NCBI RefSeq assembly: GCF_026914265.1 | Contig: NC_069126.1 | Span: forward strand, 36,707,725 to 36,771,724 | Direction: 5' to 3' | From: Mya arenaria | Lineage: Eukaryota > Mollusca > Bivalvia > Myida > Myidae | DNA: 64,000 nucleotides | Shown here: in pieces, positions 57,877 to 64,000 of the stretch | How the letters are laid out: each line of letters opens with the position of its first letter | Position numbering within the stretch: position 1 is the stretch's first letter | Notes under the pieces: model-generated | Told to the model about the DNA's origin: nothing | The model's database searches: none | What the model saw: the letters and a program-made list of their open reading frames with translations, nothing else | Made by a program: the position numbers and the translations under genes

Positions 57877-60283
57877 ATGGCATCTAAAACTGACGTTCAT
57901 GATATTTCAAAGCAAATAGAGAAGCTTGAAATTGAGCATGATCGGCAAGATCCGACACCCCAATTCGACGTATCTTCTGATCTGGAGTCGGCCCTATCGT
58001 TCGATGGAAGGAAAGATTCTTTGTCAGACAGCAACCTCATACCGCGTGGTGCAATCAGGACAACTAAACCGAGTAAACTGACTGAACCATATCAAACACG
58101 CCAACTTAGATCGGATGAACCATATGGCAACCAGTTTCCAAATAGACAGTCTGGTGGACAATGGAATTATATGTCGCAACAAGCACATCAGACAGGCAAC
58201 GATACTGTAATTGAAAACCGGAATGCATCTTTTTCTGCCGAATTTGCAGTGCCAACACCTATGAATCAGGATACCAGTTATCTTTCAACACGTCAAGTGT
58301 CCAATAATGAAAATGACTGGGACCTTGTTCTGGACACTATTCAAAGAGATACCACGTCACAAGCTGGGTCCACAACACCAGTAGATAGAACAATGGATTC
58401 GCGTTTCAACGAATTGTTACATAGTCTAATGGAATACGACAATGGGTCACAACAGTCTACCTCGGCCAGCACGAGTCAATTCTTTCAAAAAGAGCCCTTT
58501 TATCAAAAAACAGAAAACAGTCGCGTATTGCCATCATCAAATGCAACACCGGTTCATCGAAATAAACATGCTGGAAAAAGATCGTCCCGAAATCTGCAGT
58601 CGGAGTCTTTTCAACCGTTTTCATCGTACTTAACTGCAAACGTTTCCGATTCGACAGTAGAAAATTGTCCACCCCAAAATGCAGATTCATTTGGCAGCGG
58701 TTGGCCACAAACTTATAATGCAGAAACTTGTCAAGCTGTTTCACATTTTAATGTTTCTTCAAGTAATAACATACTTCCAATAATCAGTGAGATTTCAAGT
58801 AGCATCCCAGTGACTCCAATTCATATTATTTTACAAGAGGGTAACCAGAATATTGCCCCAAGTGCTACTCAGCTAACCATTCAATCACTGAGCCAGCAGA
58901 CGGCAGAACCATTAAACCCAGCTTTTCTAGATACATTGAATCAGCAGACTAGTTCGCCATTTAATCAGCCGGCAACACAAACAGTACAGCTACCATTGAA
59001 CCAGACAACTACTCAGCCATTTATTCAGCCGGTAACACAACAAGTACAGCCAACATTGAACCAGACAACTAGTCCACCTTTTAACCAGCCGGGAACACAA
59101 CCAGGGCAGCTACTATTGAACCATACAACTACTCAGCCATTTAATCAGCCAGTAACACAACCAGTACAGCTACCATTGAACCAGACAACTACTCGGCCTT
59201 TTAATCAGCCGGGAACACAACCAGTACAGCTACCATGGAACCAGCCAACTAGTCCACATTTTTATCAGCCGGGAACACAACCAGTACAGCTACCATTGAA
59301 CCAGACAACTACTCAGCCATTTATTCAGCTGGTAACACAACAAGTACAGCAAATATTGAACCAGACAACTAGTCCGCCTTTTTATCAGCCGGGAACACAA
59401 CCAGTACAGCAAACATTGAACCAGACAACTACTCAGCCATTTAATCAGTCAGTAACACAACCAGTACAGCAAACATTGAACCAGACAACTACTCAGCCAT
59501 TTAATCAGTCGGTAACACAACCAGTACAGCAAACATTGAACCAGACAACTACTCAGCCATTTAATCAGTCGGTAACACAACCAGTACAGCTACCATGGAA
59601 CCAGACAACTACTCAGCCTTTTAATCAGCCGGGAACACAACAAGTACAGCAAACATTGAACCAGACAACTAGTCCGCCTTTTTATCAGCCGGTAACACAA
59701 CCAGTACAGCTACCATTGAACCAGACAACTACTCGGCCTTTTAATCAGCCGGGAACACAACCAGTACAGCTACCATTGAACCAGACAACTACTCGGCCTT
59801 TTAATCAGCCGGGAACACAACCAGTACAGCTACCATTGAACCAGACAACTAGTCCGCCATTTAATCAGCCGGGAACACAACCAGTACAGCTACCATGGAA
59901 CCAGACAACTAGTCAGCCATTTAATCAACCATTAAATCAACCGGGAACACAACCAGTACACCAAACACTGACAACGTCGATATCTCAACATTGTACACAA
60001 TCGTTGCAGCAAGGATTCCGGAGTCCGGTGAAAAGTCAGACAGTGCAGCAGAGTATTCAAACATTACCAGTAACACTGAACCCGTTATATATAACGCCAT
60101 TTCACCAGAGTCAACCTCGTATTCAACTCTCACATCAGACGTCTAACCAGCCGAATAGACCAATACTTCCGAAGCCAACGCAATCAGTAAATGCAATTCA
60201 AACCCCTAGACTGAAGTCGACACCAACACACAGCGCTGTTGAAAGAGACAAGCGTGTTGCCCCAACACGAAACGTTGGCAAAA
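57877..60283 (+). CDS. I-kappa-B gene 3, N-terminal coding exon (partial)
   Basis: A single coding exon of 802 codons ends at a donor (AAAA|GTAAGT) in phase 1, exactly as in gene 2. Start, end and motifs match gene 2: ISKQIEKLEIEHDR, SFDGRKDSLSDSNLIPRG, then QPRIQLSHQ, RPILPKPTQS and VERDKRVAPTRNVGKS. I prefer the ATG at 57877 over an in-frame ATG at 57832 because a splice acceptor lies between them and the gene 2 start aligns. The centre has been replaced by about 17 copies of a 20-residue N/Q/T/P repeat. No ankyrin exon was found between here and the window end. A possible short terminal exon at 60405-60433 would add about nine codons and stop. Otherwise the ankyrin exons lie beyond 64000 or are lost. 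Confidence 0.75.
58939..59940 (+). repeat. 60-bp in-frame repeat in I-kappa-B gene 3
   Basis: About 17 tandem copies of a 60-bp unit encode QLPLNQTTTQPFNQPVTQPV-like peptides. The period is exactly 60 with no indels until one 12-bp insertion near 59929. Variants (TTSPPF/TTTQPF/TTTRPF, PG/PV/SV) recur in different combinations, consistent with gene conversion or unequal exchange. Confidence 0.95.
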
Positions 60284-60451
60284 GTAAGTACATGTATGGT
60301 TTGGTTATCTCTTAGCTTTAATTAATTATGTGTTATTTTTACACTGCCATGCATCTATTCCTTTCAACATTGACATTAAAACATGTTGTGATAATTTCTT
60401 ACAGAGCTATTAACAAAGGAAACATATGGTTGAATTAACCATACCAAGTCT

Positions 60452-62016
60452 TTAGCTCATCTGAGCACAATATGCTCAAGGTGAGCTGTTGTGATTGGTC
60501 TATGTCCAGCATCCGGTGCCCGTCGTCCGGCGTCTACAATTGCTTATTAACATCATCTCCCCCTAAACCGCCTTTACTTAACTTCACAGGGATGTTCCTT
60601 GGGTGGTGCTCTTTCAAAATTGTTGAAAGGAATGAATTACATGCAGAACTCTGGTCACCATGGTAACCTAAAGGAAAAATTACAAAACATTTTATCGACA
60701 ATTTTTTTTTTTGCCTAGAGCTTAGATATTTTGTTTGTAACATTGTGAATCATTGTGTAGGGGTCGTCTACCAAGTTTGTTCAAATTATTCCCCTGGGGT
60801 TTAAACTGGCCCCGCCCCGGGGATCACAAATTATTACATTCTTATATAGTGAAATCTTTGCCTGAAACCGTAATGCGTAGACCCTTGATATTTTGTGTGT
60901 GTATCTCTATCAAGCTTGTTCAAATCGTGGCGCTCACCCAGGGGTCAAAACTGGCACCACTCCGAGAGTTACAAGTTTCCTATTATAAACACATTTTGTT
61001 AAAATCTGATAGTTATGTAAAGTTTGTTCTTGCTATATTGTCTCCCCTGCTGTTGAAGCTTAACCTTTGGAATTGTTGTCCATTTTTAGAAACAAGAGAA
61101 TAGATTTGATAGGTTATTTATTCTTCAAAGTAGGAACGTCTAGAATGTAATCATTGTTCTTCTTATAGGTTTATATGTTAAAGTAAGTGTATTTATTATT
61201 TTGTAGAAGAGTTTTTTTTAATTCAATAATGAATTAAATAATCAGACTTTTCCATTGAACTAGACAATTGTTCTGAATTCAACAATGTTATATTTTGCTT
61301 GGATAGTTAATACATTTTATATAAACATGAATTTATTTCATGTATAATGAAGGAAAACTATGCTGTGTATGTTGGAGGTAGAGTAACTGAAATCTGTTTT
61401 GGTAAATCTTAAGTATCTTAGTTCTTATTTATTTTGAATAGCTGGAATGCTTTTAAAGCTGCACTCTCACAGATTTACCATTTTTACAACTTTTTTTTAT
61501 TTTTTGTCTTGGAAAGAGCAAATTTTTGCGTAAATATCTGCAAAACAGTGATATAAGACTGCTGACAAAAGATCAGATAGTAGATTTTCATATTTCCGTT
61601 CGAAAAGTAATGTTTTATGGCCTAAACCGTTAATAACGGTTTAAGTAAAATGCATAACACAATAATTTTTGAACTTAAATATAAAAATCTGCTATCTGAT
61701 TTTTTGTCAGCAGTCTTATATAACTGGTTTCCATGGATATTCGCAAAAATTGGCTCGTTCCGAGGCAAACAATAAAAAAGTTGTCAAAACGTCCAATATG
61801 TGAGAGTGCAGATTTAACTTCTTTAAGAATGTTGATTCATAAGAATTTTACTGTTGTATTATATACAATTGTTTTTTTATACGTAATCAATTTATAAATG
61901 GTTGAGATAGGAAAAATATTCTTGTCTGATCAGTGTGCAGGCAACTGTTTCAAGTCTGTCAGTGTGCAGGCAACTGTTTCAAGTCCTGTAAGTTGAAGAG
62001 GTTTGGTTGATTGATT
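60452..62016 (+). mobile_element. Second copy of long hairpin-ended element
   Basis: The 5' end, TTTAGCTCATCTGAGCA, forms a hairpin GAGCA...TGCTC. The body parallels 5640-8440, including a 'ttccttgggtggt' segment, the 'tagaagag...aataatgaattaaataat' segment (compare 7795-7850) and two units of the TCAGTGTGCAGGCAA minisatellite at 61930-61990. The 3' hairpin is missing, so it is truncated at the next element (62017). A MITE is inserted at 61450-61818. Confidence 0.55.
61450..61818. mobile_element. Long MITE nested in the hairpin-ended element
   Basis: The inverted termini are TTTAAAGCTGCACTCTCACA (left) and TGTGAGAGTGCAGATTTAA (right). The interior is palindromic, with 'gatataagactgctgacaaa' opposed to 'tttttgtcagcagtcttata' around an AACCGTTAATAACGGTT centre. 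It is a longer form of the 247-bp MITE at 33796. Confidence 0.75.
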
Positions 62017-62820
62017 TAGCTCTACTGGAAATAGGTCAGGAGAGTTTAAGGATGGCGCACTGTCCGTCGTGTGTGTGTCTGTTTGTACACAATTGCTTGT
62101 TAACATCAAATCATGCCCCTGGTGTTAAAACTGGCCAAGCCACAAGGTTCACAATTTTCCGATAGACGTATAAAGGGAATTCTGGAAATTTTCTTGTCTG
62201 AAACCGCTAGGCCAAGACCTTTAAAGATGCACTCTTATTCCAAAATAAGATTTACCACAATTAATACAAGAAAGACCATTGATGTAAAGCATCAAAGGGC
62301 GCCGTTTAATAGTTTATGCATTTGTTATATGTTGAAAAACAAGGCATGTCAAGGCCAACAAGCACATTACAATGCATCGAACCGCATCCATGAAATTCTC
62401 AAAATATTTGTAGTATTCTGCTTAACAACATAGGCTAAAGCATTGAAATTGAAGAGTTTCAAGTTGAACATTTCATTAGGGTTGTGGTACATTAATGAAC
62501 ACGACAGAATTAGGGTGCTTATGCACTGTACTTTTTGTCATTGTCACCTATTCATATACCAAGTTTTATTTCAATACCATGAGTATTTTGAAAGTAATGC
62601 TCTGGTCAAGAAAAAGAGGCAAAGGGCAATAATTCTGTAATTAGCTGAAATACAGCTATAGTCATTGTGCACTGCACTTCCTCTTGTTGTGCTTTACCAT
62701 TGAATGATGTTTAATGAAATTCCAAAAAGTAGTTTTCTTGTTATGCTACGGACAGGAAAAGGAACAAAGGGAATAACTCTTGCAATTCGCTGAAATAGAG
62801 TTATTGTTCTTGTAAACTGC
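62017..62820 (+). repeat. Degraded hairpin-ended repeat, GGCC type
   Basis: It begins TTTAGCTCTACTGGAAATAGG, like the element at 3076 but with a mutated hairpin, followed by 'acacaattgcttgttaacat'. Further on, 'gtgcactgcacttcctcttgtt' recurs in degraded form near 62813. The boundary is uncertain. Confidence 0.4.
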
Positions 62821-64000
62821 ATTTCTAATCATAGGGGGAGGTGGCAGTCACCATGCTGGAATGACAACTTGAAGGGAAGAATAAGTTTCCTGATTATATG
62901 GGGAATTCATCATGAAGAAGTGACATGAAATAACAATTTTTGTAGTACTTTAATAAACATTATCATTTCGTATGAAAGCTACAAACACTTATATATATAA
63001 ATAGAACATATTTTTTGCACTGTTATATAAAAAGAGAACATTGTTTACTAGATGAAATGCATTTATAACATAACATGCCTTGTTTTTAGCTGTTTAATAA
63101 TACTAAAATGTATGTTATAATGTTAACTTCTCCATTTATATGGTAAAGAAGAGTTGAAAATGGACGTTTTTAGTTGATAGTGATATTAACACAAAAATAG
63201 CATGTGTCTTATAGGACAATGGCAAATTTTTCAAATATGATAAAAATAATGCATACAAACTGAATATGTATCAGATTATGCATGAAAGAAATAATACTGT
63301 ATCTATTTTTCACAAAGGTTTTGAAATACAACAATGCACATATAAGCATAAATAGGCCAAATATGCACAAAATAATAGTAAACAATGTGTGAAAGTGATA
63401 CTGAACACTTAAAATAATTTCTTTGTGCATTAAATGAATATATACCAGAAAAGCAATACTAAATCAAGTCCAAAATGTATAATAACATGAAGAACACCCC
63501 ATTATGAATATCTTCATAACAAATCAGAGTACATGTAAACAATAATCATTTATATAATTAGTATCAAATGTGTCTACTTTAAAGTGTGTTTTCATTTGCA
63601 TTTAATTAATATATTCCAGAAAAGCAATTATAAAAATCCTTAAATGTATAAGAAACTGCGAAGACAACAAAGAATAACACCCATTTATGAATATCTCCAA
63701 AACAAATCAGAGGTCACCTAAACAATAATCATTCATACAATTAGTATCAAATGTGTCTAGTTTTTGTGTGTCTGTTCATTATCTTTAAATGAGCATCTTT
63801 AAAGTGAAACTCTTATTTGAAATCAATACATATAACAGGGCTTCCATTAAGAATTTGAAACTGGAAGTATAAACTTCCTGTCCATCAATTTTGGAAGTTT
63901 TACACTGAAATGTGGAAGTTAAAATCTCCCGAATACAATATCTTTTTCCACTATTTTTCAATAAGAATGTTAAAAATCAAGTAATTTGTACTTTAACTTG
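62821..64000. other. AT-rich sequence to window end
   Basis: No ankyrin exon or other gene was seen. Two related stretches, about 63440-63570 and 63610-63780, share 'atatcttcataacaaatcag', 'acaataatcatt' and 'agtatcaaatgtgtcta', which indicates a local duplication of about 180 bp. A MITE-like terminus (tttaaagtgaaactcttatt) occurs near 63798. Confidence 0.45.

Overview
The window looks like nuclear DNA of a mollusc, most likely a bivalve. It is AT-rich, its genes have GT-AG introns, and it is crowded with repeat types I associate with bivalve genomes: elements ending in a GGCC hairpin followed by CTTGTT, short inverted-repeat elements, a tRNA-derived SINE with an ATAC tail, and several satellites. 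Species cannot be fixed from the sequence alone. I saw no bacterial-type operon, rRNA, functional tRNA or CRISPR array.

Four substantial protein-coding loci can be modelled. (1) A minus-strand gene at 17775-24569 has seven exons that join in phase to about 807 residues. It encodes a nuclear-type I-kappa-B relative (Bcl-3 / I-kappa-B-zeta class): a long disordered N-terminus, a DSGVDS phosphodegron-like motif, a basic NLS-like stretch and about six ankyrin repeats. A perfect kappa-B site lies about 135 bp upstream of its ATG. (2) A plus-strand gene at 28265-40957 has six exons and about 2185 residues. It encodes a secreted mucin-like protein: signal peptide, one discoidin (F5/8C) domain, Thr-rich linker, five ShKT domains, a Ser/Thr/Gln tandem-repeat tract of about 1100 residues, and two more ShKT domains. 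(3) A plus-strand gene at 45928-49643 has five coding exons and about 738 residues. It is a divergent paralogue of gene 1 with the same N-terminal and pre-ankyrin motifs and matching ankyrin exons. (4) A plus-strand gene from 57877 is a close paralogue of gene 3 in its first coding exon, into which a 20-residue repeat has expanded about 17-fold. No ankyrin exon for it is visible in the remaining 3.7 kb.

Layout: 1-17 kb is mostly repeats, with a decayed DUF4806 gene (about 1.6-3.0 kb), hairpin-ended elements, a 9-bp-TSD foldback element, a 1.7 kb inverted-repeat transposon and a possible terminal exon at 15.4 kb. 17-27 kb holds I-kappa-B gene 1, its promoter and an 802-bp tandem duplication. 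28-41 kb is the mucin gene, whose introns carry a decayed hAT transposase, a 73-bp foldback element and a 247-bp MITE. 42.7-45.1 kb holds a minisatellite and a nested pair of transposons. 45.9-49.7 kb is I-kappa-B gene 2. 50.1-52.2 kb is a 65-bp satellite. 54-57.8 kb is repeats. 57.9-60.3 kb is I-kappa-B gene 3, and the rest is repeats.

Functionally, the three I-kappa-B-like genes look like a lineage-expanded set of NF-kappa-B regulators next to a secreted, possibly mucosal or adhesive, lectin-domain mucin. A shared role in innate or mucosal defence is plausible but is inference.
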